Source: Maea johnstoni (Eukaryota > Annelida > Polychaeta > Spionida > Magelonidae). Taken from it: 64,000 nt of DNA. The DNA lies in NCBI GenBank assembly GCA_963942565.1, contig OZ012686.1:10207443-10271442 (forward strand), written 5' to 3'. Below are positions 1 through 8,944 of the stretch, piece after piece. Below the pieces are notes generated by a model, which saw only the letters and a program-made list of their open reading frames with translations, ran no database searches and had not been told where the DNA came from. The position numbers and the translations under genes are program-made. The first letter of the stretch is position 1. Each line of letters opens with the position of its first letter.

Positions 1-326
1 AACCACTATTTAACATCATCTTACCTCACGTGAAGATTCTTGATTCTGGTTGGTCAAGGGCCATGGATTAATCGTCATGTTTTCCTCACTCCTTAGCGAC
101 AGGCTGTTGTCCTTAACAGCTTATAGGCTACTAGTATTCAAAAAGCCCATAGCAACATCTATGGGTGATTTGATTAGTTACCGCTAGCCCGAAGAATACC
201 CACGAACACCCACGGACTTTGCCGAGTTACTTACCGGTGAAACTAGTTTAACAAGGCAGACGACGAGTATTTATCCAAAATCTCTGGTGTTTGTAATTTT
301 GCCCCTTTTGTCTTTTGTATTTTGTT
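1..326. other. Unassigned DNA
   Basis: No recognisable coding frame, RNA gene or repeat was found in this stretch. Confidence 0.5.
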
Positions 327-374
327 CGAGAGGATTGTCACCCTCGGGCTACGCCCTCGAGCGACAATCCTCTC
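327..374. repeat. Short inverted repeat (hairpin)
   Basis: Perfect 12-bp arms GAGAGGATTGTC (328-339) and GACAATCCTCTC (363-374) enclose a GC-rich centre that is itself partly self-complementary (CTCGGGC / GCCCTCGAG). The sequence would fold as a strong hairpin. It could be the remnant of a small palindromic transposable element; no function is visible. Confidence 0.6.
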
Positions 375-829
375 TCGGGGAAGTTATTCCTGGTGGACAC
401 CCCACAGGGATGTCATATTTGTATATTAAAGACCTACTAGTGCATACTTTTAGCAGCAAATAACAGCCTTTTGATCTTGAGATTTATTCTTTAAGCACTA
501 TTTAATATTATGGCATGCTTTTAGCAAACGAGGAAGTGTTTTAACCTCATTACATACTCTTTGTATACATGTATTTCATTTTTGCAGGATTTTGAACTGG
601 AATTAGAAGAGCTTTAATTCCAATCCATATCGAAAAACCATTCTAACATTGCGGCAATCGTGAGTAAATAACTACTGCATTGTCATCGTTTAATAACTGG
701 GAATTGCATATTCTAGTTTGGCCATCAATCTGTATTTCGCCATTCATACATCATCTCTGGTTTCAACTGCATCTAACGTGTGCAAGAGTGGTGATAAGTT
801 ATTTCATCTTTTTATTATTCAATGTTTTA
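375..829. other. Unassigned DNA
   Basis: AT-rich, non-repetitive sequence with only short frames and no family I recognise. Confidence 0.5.
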
Positions 830-1150
830 AGACAGGTCTGCCTCTACGGCCGTTCGGTCTAGGACGTCGAATTGCATTTGAGGCAAATTATGTGCTTACC
901 GGTAACTTGGGGTTAGTCGGTGTTTTCCTCGACCACTCCGGCTTCCAATCATTGCTAGTTGCTATTTTAACATGCAGTCACGATATAACCTGCACTGTAG
1001 TGAACCAGGCGTTGGTATAAGGGATAGCAAATACGATTCCATGTCGTTATACCGTGACAAGCAAAAGGTGTTTTGGGGAAAAAATAACCCATAGAATTCC
1101 ACCTTCTCCGGCTTCCTTTACTTCTTACAACTGGCTAGTCTCAAATTAAC
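830..1150 (+). repeat. Decayed tRNA-derived SINE
   Basis: The segment holds eroded landmarks of the SINE family seen elsewhere in the window: a head resembling GGCCGTTCGGTCTAGGAC near 849-866, the body phrase about 'accggtaacttggggtta' near 898-915, and the tail phrase 'cttacaactggctagtc' near 1125-1141. The order matches better copies at 18.15 and 55.5 kb. Boundaries are approximate and the copy is old. Confidence 0.5.
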
Positions 1151-1659
1151 CTAATTGTGTCAGAAAAGGTGACGATTATCGAAATTGAATTCAAGAACAT
1201 ACTTTGAATATAATATACCATGAAAAACAAGCGGTGATTTTTGATGGAAGAACACACCAAAAGAATCAGACTTTTTACCAAAAAAAGCAGAACTTGTTAA
1301 AAAGTCTTGGCTTGGAGGAATTAGCAGCTTGTGGGATACAAATGAGCAAATAGCCACACCTCTACCCATCCCGCAAGCAGCACGCACGTCTCTGTGGTAC
1401 TCACACAGTGCTAGTGGTAGGCCCCTCTCGCGCGCCCCACACGCTGGAGTTGTAGGGGAGGCGTTTGAGTGAAGCGTGTGACCATATGATATGACAGGTT
1501 AGCGTGCTAGGACCGCTGCCTTACAATGCATGGGAGCAAGCAGACAGTGAAACTTCACACTTACTAATCAAGTCAGCATTGCCAATGACAGCCGTATCGT
1601 GGGTCTCTCTAACCCACAGGGTAAAGGGGGGGGGGGGGGAGCTCTTTGTGGGTATCTAC
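1151..1659. other. Unassigned DNA with a G-run
   Basis: Nothing recognised apart from a run of 13 or so G residues near 1625-1639. Confidence 0.5.
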
Positions 1660-1725
1660 GTATGTACATGTATGTATGTAAGTATGTATGTATCTTTATT
1701 GACTGTAACGAAGTTATAAGTTGGG
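1660..1725 (-). repeat. (ACAT)n tail of a retroelement 3' end
   Basis: On the minus strand the order is 'acagtcaataaagat' followed by (ACAT)n. The same tag, AATAAA followed directly by ACAT repeats, recurs at 4755-5038. This looks like a retroelement 3' end with a polyadenylation signal and a tetranucleotide tail. The body of the element is not identifiable here. Confidence 0.4.
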
Positions 1726-2757
1726 TGTGGTAGCTCTCTGCTGTTGTCTCTTTAATTTCTGCAAAACGCATTTTCTAAAGTCTTAACAACGCACAAACAC
1801 AAACATACTGGTACATATATTACACAGCACATGCCAATTTCTGAACAAAATTGGAGGATTATGGAAGGTAACAGTTATGGATTACTACTTTACCCTATAT
1901 TTCTGAAACATTTGATATATTCAAGGCAAAAAGGCCACTTACAATACAAGACGAATCTCTTATCTTTTGGACATGGACAGACTAAAGATTCAGTTGAATA
2001 AAATGTTTCTCATCGAATCAAAATGTCCAAATATCGGAAACAATACTAGTATATCTCCAATTTTCGAACCGTATCTTTTTTATGATTTGACTGACAGTCC
2101 TGCATGTAGCATGATAAAGTCTGAAGTAGAATTGGTATGACTGATCGGAATGTTTGATTCAATTCTATTATTTAATGTGAATAATTCAGACATTCCATTT
2201 AACTGGCAATTTATCGGTTATTTTGAGACAAATAGTTTTAATATATTCTTCTAAGGCGGCGAAATCTTAGATTAAAGCAAATGGAATTCTTTTTCTGCAA
2301 GCCATTGCTCAGTATAGGTTTCCTTCGTGACTACTCATACAAAACAACAAAAAACTAGTGGGCAAACAAACGAGTTCTTCCATTTATATGTGAACTTTAA
2401 CCTCATACATTATTATGGCAAGTACCTGAAATATTGATTTCCATACAGATTTATATGGAATAACCTTGACCTATACGATCCAAAGTAACTGGGAGAGGTT
2501 AAATAGGGTTTGGTCTTAAATTATGGAACAGTGAACAGAGTCACCTTCAAACGCGTGCCCAATGAAGAAAACATCTTAGACAAGTTGTGAAGGGTTTATC
2601 TGGGGTTTTATAAGGTATCAATATGAACAATAATGACAGGACGTGGAACTGAGTAGGTTTTAGATGGAATTAGATAGGTTACTGTGGCAATATAATGAAC
2701 AATACCGTAAAAACAGAGCGACGAGTAGGAGCAGGGCCTAGATGGAGTTCACTGTGG

Positions 2758-2759
<2 letters not shown>
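1726..2759. other. Unassigned DNA
   Basis: About 1 kb of AT-rich sequence with no frame or repeat that I recognise. Confidence 0.5.

Positions 2760-2835
<76 letters not shown>
2760..2835. repeat. (TA)n microsatellite
   Basis: Uninterrupted alternating TA of about 75 bp. Frames reading IYIYIY across it are artefacts. Confidence 0.98.
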
Positions 2836-2840
<5 letters not shown>

Positions 2841-2915
2841 CTGCGCCTCGGGTGATACAGCCCTCTGATTGCGAGATATAAATTGTACCATACTCCAAAA
2901 CAGTTGATAACGAAT

Positions 2916-3206
2916 TTATCTCATGATTGCCCCCTCGACCTCTGCATAGGTGATACAAATGAACAAAGACGAAAACTTTTCAAAGGCCTGGCCCTCCCCT
3001 ATTTCTGCTAAATAGGCCTTCAGAGTTTTTTCTGCATTTTTATTTGCACGCTGAGTGTTTCCAGGAACAACATTCTTTTTCTTCACATTTCTCTCCTCCT
3101 CTGACAGGTGTGCAAATCTTCTCTTTTTGGATTGATTTGGTTTTAGCGGCAGAGAATTGTATGCTACAGGGGCAGCCATCTTGCAATGTTTGGGAGATTG
3201 CATCAT
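2916..3206 (-). CDS. Possible N-terminal exon of a DUF3504/KIAA1958-like protein
   Basis: A 96-codon minus-strand frame. The likely start is the internal ATG at 3179 (codon 10), in the strong context CAAGATGGCTGCC. The protein then reads KKRRFAHLSEEE, and further on NTQRANKNAEKTLKAYLAEIG. This resembles the common opening 'RFA.LSEE...NT..A...A...L..YL.E.G' of the tyrosine-recombinase-related DUF3504/KIAA1958/ZMYM-like family, which includes Crypton-derived host proteins. No recombinase core follows: the frame ends after about 50 further codons. It is therefore either a first exon with the rest outside, or a transposon fragment. The match is from memory of the family and is weak. Confidence 0.35.
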   Translation of the reverse strand: MMQSPKHCKMAAPVAYNSLPLKPNQSKKRRFAHLSEEERNVKKKNVVPGNTQRANKNAEKTLKAYLAEIGEGQAFEKFSSLFICITYAEVEGAIMR

Positions 3207-3214
3207 GCACTTAG

Positions 3215-3290
3215 GGGGTAGGGAGAATTGGGAATTGCATCATGGGCATAATCATCTGATGCAATGCTCAACTCTCCCTACCCTAAAATG
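3215..3290. repeat. Imperfect inverted repeat
   Basis: 'gggtagggagaattggg' on the left is mirrored by 'actctccctaccc' on the right, around GATGCAAT/ATTGCATC sequences. It lies just upstream (on the minus strand) of the DUF3504-like frame, so it could be a promoter element or a small palindromic repeat. Confidence 0.5.
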
Positions 3291-3296
3291 GAGCAG

Positions 3297-3362
3297 GTTA
3301 ATATAAGAATCTTTGGAGGTTAATATAAGATTCTGAGAGGTTAATATAAGATTCTGAGAGGT
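3297..3362. repeat. Three copies of a ~21-bp tandem repeat
   Basis: The phrase 'ggttaatataagattctgag' occurs three times in tandem, the first copy slightly changed. Confidence 0.8.
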
Positions 3363-4529
3363 GAATTGAAGGAAGTTCACAACACAGCTTCATATCATGG
3401 GCCAATTGACCAATCAAAAGCCTAGGATCTTGCCAATCATGAGATAAATATATAGAACAACACAGAAATAACAGGGCGAGGGGTTTAAACATTTGATAAG
3501 TCATTGTGACAATCAAATGAACAATACAATAATAACAGGACGAGGGGGTGAGTGGGGTTTATAGTGAGTTTGATAATGCCACACTATATGGGCAGCACAC
3601 CTGTCGTGGCGGCGCTACTGATGGCTGTCATGGGTCGATGCCAGCGCTCTAGGAGGATATCCCTGATTGCTTCAGACTTAATTCCTTCAAGATTGCCTCC
3701 GCATCCTTCCTAAGATCGATCAGCTAGCCGAGAGCCGCCTGCCTGGACAGTCAGATAATTAAAACTTCAGAAAACTTCCCTGGGACATCTCCGGTCTGAC
3801 CCCATTCTCCACCCAGGCGCCTGCAGGGCATGTTTCGCCGACCCGCACCTGATAAAAGCCGGCGATTTCATTGGGTGAGAAATGTACAGGGAAAGGTCAC
3901 GTGACCCATAATTACGATCAATGAAATCGATGGCATATTTCAGCCAAAGAAATGAAGAAGGATTCGTATTTGGAGAATATACCTTGGAAAAGGTAATTCT
4001 ATGAAACCTTTAGAAACAGTTGCGGGATCCTGTTTACCTAGTTATTTACATGCAAGTGACGGACCTTTTATGATGACTTTTGTTGAGATTTGAGAGCTTT
4101 CTTTTAATTATTCCCTATTTAAATCTTAGATGAAGATTTTTTTTTATTTATCTAAGTTTAAACTACCTTACATGTCCAAAATCCATATAGAATCCAACAC
4201 TCATTAACAACACTACAAATCTTCTCTTATTCATTCGAATTCAATTGACGATATTATGTTCATGGCTGCTTTGCAGCCTTTATGAAACCTTATTATCGCC
4301 CATAATTTTCTGCGGTGCTGCTTTAAGGGGCGACTCCGAATTAAGCTCTGTCAATGTCGTGCACAACTGAGCATGCAGCTATTTTAATTGGTGAATACAC
4401 GCAAAAATCCTCAGTGATCGGTGAATATTATGGGATGGAGGAGTGCTCCACCGCCAATGGCTAAATCTTACAAGATGGCGGCGCACACTAAGTGCAGTTA
4501 AGATATTCAATTCCTGGACATGTCGACAT
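3363..4529. other. Unassigned DNA
   Basis: No coding feature recognised. A CCAAT box and a YY1-like site in it are listed separately. Confidence 0.5.
4454..4482 (+). promoter_or_regulatory. CCAAT box plus YY1-like AAGATGGCGGC
   Basis: CCAAT at 4454-4458 lies 18 bp upstream of AAGATGGCGGC at 4472-4482, which matches the YY1 consensus often found at animal transcription starts. No open frame follows on the plus strand, so this is only a motif pair. It may be coincidental. Confidence 0.25.
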
Positions 4530-4766
4530 GTTGTCTGCAAGCGACCGGTAGAGTGGTTGCCTGCACATGCTGTGCGTTTGATATAGTAAGACATGAATAT
4601 CCATGACCCATTTAGCTGTGTGGTAAAGATTTCTTTAGCTGGTTGTTTGTATGCCAGGGAAACTGGGCGGTGATAGGGCATACGGTCGTGTAAAATGTTC
4701 GATCCGCCCACACATTCAGTGCAAGCATAAAATGTCTTCACTGTAAAGAGTTTTTCAGTCAATAAA
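4530..4766. repeat. Partial copy of the MITE-C palindromic family
   Basis: The phrases 'gccagggaaactgggcggtgatagggc', 'ggtcgtgtaaaatgt' and 'cattcagtgcaagcataaaatgtcttcactg' match the right half of the palindromic element at 8185-8545 (GGCAATCGGGC, GGTCGTGTAGAATGT, ACATTTAGTGCAG...AAATGTCTTTACTG). Only this half is clear. The copy runs straight into the AATAAA-(ACAT)n tract. Confidence 0.5.
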
Positions 4767-5038
4767 TATACATACATACATACATACGTACGTACATACA
4801 TACATACATACATACATACATACGTACATACATACATACTTACATACGTACGTACGTACATACATAAATACTTACATACATACATACATACTTACATACA
4901 TATATACATGCTTACATACATACATACATACACACTTACATACATACATACATACTTACAAACATACATACATACATACATACATACATACATACATACA
5001 TACATACATACATACATACATACATACTTACATACATA
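4767..5038. repeat. (ACAT)n microsatellite
   Basis: About 270 bp of CATA/ACAT tetranucleotide repeats with scattered G and T variants, preceded by 'cagtcaataaatat'. Because the unit is four bases, all frames on both strands are open, giving spurious proteins of Y/V/C/M or T/I/H. Confidence 0.95.
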
Positions 5039-5329
5039 CTGTATAATACCCAGTGAACGTTTGACTAGAAGTTTTATGCTTATAAACATAGAAAAACAAC
5101 AAGGAACTGTTGATTTACTTTGATTATCAACAATTCAGGTGCGTTTCTCTAACCTATAATACCCTTTAGTATCACTTGGTATTTCACACGTACTCTTAAA
5201 TATATTATCATTGTTATCATTATATCATACATTCTGTTTTTGGGTTGAAATAACTGAACTTCTAACACCTTTCGAAAATATCCCTAACGTGATCTCACTT
5301 TTTTTGCCATATTGTTGTGACAAGCCAGT
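5039..5329. other. Unassigned DNA
   Basis: Nothing recognised. Confidence 0.5.
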
Positions 5330-5515
5330 TGTACATGTAACTAGTGGCGGAAACCGGCAAAAACCTTCGCCTAAACCTAATCACGGGCAACTTTCTCACA
5401 TGCCCCGGATGGGAAATGAACCCGGACAGTGGTGAGCGACAGCTAGCAGTCAGTGGCAATGTTTTAGACCACTCGGCCATCAGGGCAGATCCTTTACTGC
5501 TATGGTCAACGGCGT
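5330..5515 (-). repeat. tRNA-derived SINE copy
   Basis: On the minus strand the order is tRNA-like head (GATGGCCGAGTGGTCTAAAAC), then a B-box-like 'gttcatttcccat', then the body phrase 'gagaaagttgcc'. The head, reading TGGCCGAGTGGTCTAA, has the A box of a tRNA-Leu/Ser type molecule. The opposite-strand version 'gcagtcagtggcaatg...ggccatcagggcag' is the monomer of the satellite at 8945-12300. Confidence 0.75.
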
Positions 5516-5615
5516 GGGGAACTGAATGACCTAAAATCATATTAAGTCACTCCGAGGGCATTCATTATGGTCACTGTATACCAAATCGAATATTGGTTCT
5601 TACTCTTTTTGCATT

Positions 5616-5845
5616 TTAACCCATTGACACTCACAGTTTCTCTAGAAGGTATCGTCTGCTACTTTCATACTTTCAAAAATAACTTGTGAATAAAGCAAAA
5701 GTTCACATAATATTTGAAGGAGAGTTGTTGTTTGGCTTCTAATCAACATTTCTCCTTCAAATGTTTTCAAGAAAATGCTTTTTTGAGTAAAATATTCCCA
5801 AAATTGTCAGGCCTCTTTTGGCTGCTCTGAGTGTTAATGGATTAA
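5616..5845. mobile_element. MITE-A (TTAA, piggyBac-like ends)
   Basis: Begins TTAACCCATTGACACTCA and ends TGAGTGTTAATGGATTAA, so the ends are inverted copies inside TTAA. Length about 230 bp. The centre carries two inverted copies of 'aaatatttgaaggaga' / 'tctccttcaaat'. CCC...GGG ends with TTAA target duplications are typical of piggyBac-type elements; no transposase is present. Confidence 0.75.
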
Positions 5846-6827
5846 AGTGCCATCTACAATTTGTTTTTATTCTATTATTCTAGACCATTACACATTGTGT
5901 AGATATTTTCCAACATCCTTAAAGGTTGACGGCCTTTAAAAATCCTTAAAGGTTCGGCCTTTAAAACGTTAACACCAGATGAAAAAGAGCTCATCAGATG
6001 TGCGTAAGAGGTTTCAATGAGACGGGTCACATCCCTAAGTGAATTACTTTCTAATTGAATTTACTGACGAGGTTTAAGTTGTTAATCAATAAAAATAGTA
6101 GTCACGTTCTCCAATCTTAAAGCAATCTGGTCTCAAGACACATCTTTAGACTTCAATTAAAGGTAAGGAGGTCCATGTTCTGAGGTTCAAAGAAACCGTT
6201 TGTCTTTGTAATGGGTTCGGCGTATTGTCACTTCTAAGGAGGATTTATCGATGCTACAAGCGACCATTCCGTGTTCGCCATATTTATTTCGTGATTGCGC
6301 GCGCCACTTGCGAAGACTGAGATCATTAAGAGACATTAATCTGTATTATTATACCATTAAACTTAAAAACATCAATGATTAACATCTAACATCCCGTCGT
6401 GTGATAATGGAATGTTAACCGTAAATCACTGAGAAGTCAACATCGTGACCGGCTTCACAAGAGTCATAATGACCCGGAAGTGAAACCATGCACTTAATAT
6501 CTACTTCCGGTTAACCGGATAACAATATCTTGTGAATTAGGAAGAAAGTCAGAGTCTATGTCCGGTATGCTCACCAAATGCGATGGTTTGTAAAAGGCAA
6601 AAAGTGACTCGGGCTAAAGTGGTGTTTTTTGCCGGTATTCCGCTTCCCTCTTCATGTTCAAACTGTTTGGTCACGTGACAACAAACATAAATTCAAATCC
6701 AAATCCGACCACACCTAAAATGCGTTGAACGAGCGGCCATAAAGTGAGAAATGATATTTGTAAATGGACTATATGTAGCCTAATTGATTTAGTTGTGAAA
6801 ACTGTGCATCTAATCCCCCCAAAAATA
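5846..6827. other. Unassigned DNA with a short duplication
   Basis: The phrase 'tccttaaaggtt(ga)cggcctttaaaa' occurs twice at about 5918-5967. Otherwise nothing recognised. Confidence 0.5.
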
Positions 6828-7020
6828 TAGTGGAACCCCTCGAAGTGACCACCTCTATAAGTTGACCACCCCTTATTAAGTGACCATATTTTGCCAGTCC
6901 CAAACCAATTTCTCCTGTTCGTTTCAGAGTAAAGGGAACCCCTCTAAGTTGACCACCCCTCTAAATTGACCACTTTTGGCCGGTCCCACAGGTGGTCACT
7001 TGAGAGAGGTTCCACCGCAT
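6828..7020. repeat. Palindromic repeat rich in 'aagtgaccacc'
   Basis: Starts TAGTGGAACCCCTCGAAGTG and ends with its inverted form (CACTTGAGAGAGGTTCCACC). Inside, 'aagt(t/g)gaccacccct' recurs about four times. This is a small non-coding palindromic element, probably a MITE, with internal tandem structure. Confidence 0.7.
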
Positions 7021-7339
7021 GGTCTTAGCCAAAATTTGGAAACAGGGTGTCCAAACAGAGGTTTCAATGATACACGGTACATACTACTAATATGATAAAT
7101 CCTATATATTTACAGATTCTGTTTTTTTAGGCCAGTAACTGCTTTTTATGTGTCTTATAAAAGTGACACTCCAGCTGCTACATCTTCTATCTTCTAAGAA
7201 AAGTCATCATCAGCAATTCCTGACATAAACTTTTGGGTGTCCAAATGGTCAAAAAACAGTGTTCTGGGTGTCCAAATGACACGTTGGACGCATAGGCGGC
7301 TAAGCACCTGTTCCACCGTATGCAGCAAAATATGTAACT
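7021..7339. other. Unassigned DNA
   Basis: Contains 'ttgg(g/a)...gtgtccaaa' phrases repeated at about 7049, 7233 and 7266; no family recognised. Confidence 0.4.
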
Positions 7340-7510
7340 AATGTTTAGGGGCGGGCTGCCTCTAAAGCTACGTCGTCGAATGCATCATATGATGACTCAC
7401 CACTGCACAAGGTCTTGGATACAAGTCTCGCACGAGGCAAACCAGAAAGTTACCAGTGACTTTGGTTGTGTACAGTTTTATCCACCATTTACAACTGGTT
7501 AGGTTAGCTT
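7340..7510 (+). repeat. Diverged tRNA-derived SINE copy
   Basis: Carries the body phrase 'agaaagttaccagtgactttgg' and the tail phrase 'tccaccatttacaactggttagg', in the same order as at 18.15 kb. The head is strongly diverged. Confidence 0.55.
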
Positions 7511-7566
7511 TAACCAATAACTGCTGGAAAATAATGATTTACAAAATTACGAATTGGAAATTACTA

Positions 7567-7777
7567 TTAACCCTTATGCTGACGGTGGCAAATTTGGCCA
7601 ATACATAATGACCCAAAAAGCTGAAAAATGACTGAAACCCTGGCAAATGGGTACTCATCTGACAGTACTCACAGAGAGCTATCCAATGAATACCAACATG
7701 ACAGGGTTAAGCTGATTTTCATAATTTTTCTGCTTTTTGTGCATTGGACGAAAGTAGCCCCAGCATTGATAGGGTTA
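7567..7777 (+). mobile_element. MITE-B (TTAA type)
   Basis: Begins TTAACCCTTATGCTGACGGTGG and ends 'agcattgatagggtta'. The core 'gagagctatccaatgaata' plus 'ccaacatgacagggtt' is shared with copies at 19181, 26243 and 56183. About 210 bp, no coding capacity. CCC ends at TTAA point to a piggyBac-like mobiliser. Confidence 0.75.
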
Positions 7778-8184
7778 GTGCTATGAAGGTCAGACTTGAT
7801 AACGACCTTCTGTATTGACGATTCTAAGAAGTGGAAACCATAAGCCTTATTCACTAATCTTCACCATGTGCTTCACAAATCAATCTATACCATAAGCTGG
7901 GGCAATATCTGGCAATAGATGTATATTGAACGCCCCCTCCTTCTACTTCAAACCCTTATCCTTATGGATCAGCTGCGACTACATATCGTGAGAGATTGAC
8001 CAATTAGAAGGACACATATGGATTTGGTTTTAACAAAATAGGCCACACATTGGATTATACACGTATATGGTCTAGAGGAAACAGATGGCTTGAGTGAAGC
8101 ATGAACTAGCTGCTGTGTTGGTTAGAGTGACATTGCAGGCTAACCAAGAATACGATACAATACAATCATGAAAATGTAACCATA
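7778..8184. other. Unassigned DNA
   Basis: Nothing recognised. Confidence 0.5.
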
Positions 8185-8545
8185 TCTACAGTGCCGACAT
8201 TTAGTTCCTGCACTAAATGCATCGGCAGCCCGGGCATAATACACGACCGCACGCCAGATTGTCACTAAGTTGTCTGTGCATGGATGCGTAGATGAGGTCA
8301 CAACTGAACGTACTTTGATAAGCAAGCTTTAACTTGTGTCATTTATGTGTTTGGCGTATTGTTTTGACATGTTAGCCATGGGTGTTTTTACAACCATGCA
8401 CTGGCAGACGTCCGGTCGACTGGTGCAGGAATTAAATGTATGTACTGTATGCCCAGGAATCTGGGTGGCAATCGGGCGTGTGGTCGTGTAGAATGTCTTA
8501 TCTGCTCGCACATTTAGTGCAGAAAATAAATGTCTTTACTGTAGA
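8185..8545. mobile_element. MITE-C palindromic element
   Basis: Left end 'ctacagtgccgacatttag' with 'tgcactaaatgc', and right end 'gcacatttagtgcag' with 'aaatgtctttactgtag', are inverted copies. Inner arms also mirror each other (CATAATACACGACCGCACGCC against GGCGTGTGGTCGTGTAGAATG). Length about 360 bp, no coding capacity. Related copies lie at 4530 and 22810. Confidence 0.7.
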
Positions 8546-8944
8546 TACACCACAATGACCACTTACTTTCCTTTCAGCATTGGTAACATTACCACCTGGT
8601 CATGGGGGCGACCCTCTCGATGTTTTGACTACCTTTAACAGGTAGTCAAAACATTGCGGAATGAGTTGGATATTTTCTATTAATACACAGAGCTGTTGAC
8701 GAGAGTGACAACCAAGACTTGTCGATGGCTAATATGCACTACAATGAGTACTAAGTTTCCTCGAAGCAAAAGAAAAATTGCAATATTCTCACTTGGCTAT
8801 GGGGACAACCCTCTCAAAACATTGCAGAACTGGTCTTGGATAATCTTTGAGATAAAATTTGACTAAGATGCTTCAGTAGTACGCAGCATGAAAATTAGTA
8901 GCTTATTGAAACATACTCAGCAAAATTCCTAATATAAAATTCCC
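8546..8944. repeat. Two diverged copies of a ~190-bp segment
   Basis: The phrases 'gggg(g/a)c(g/a)accctctc' and 'aaaacattgc(g/a)gaa' occur at about 8604-8658 and again at 8799-8827, separated by unassigned DNA. The first copy contains the perfect hairpin at 8620-8654. Confidence 0.5.
8620..8654. repeat. Perfect 15-bp hairpin with 5-nt loop
   Basis: ATGTTTTGACTACCT (8620-8634), loop TTAAC, AGGTAGTCAAAACAT (8640-8654). The arms are perfectly complementary. Confidence 0.9.
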
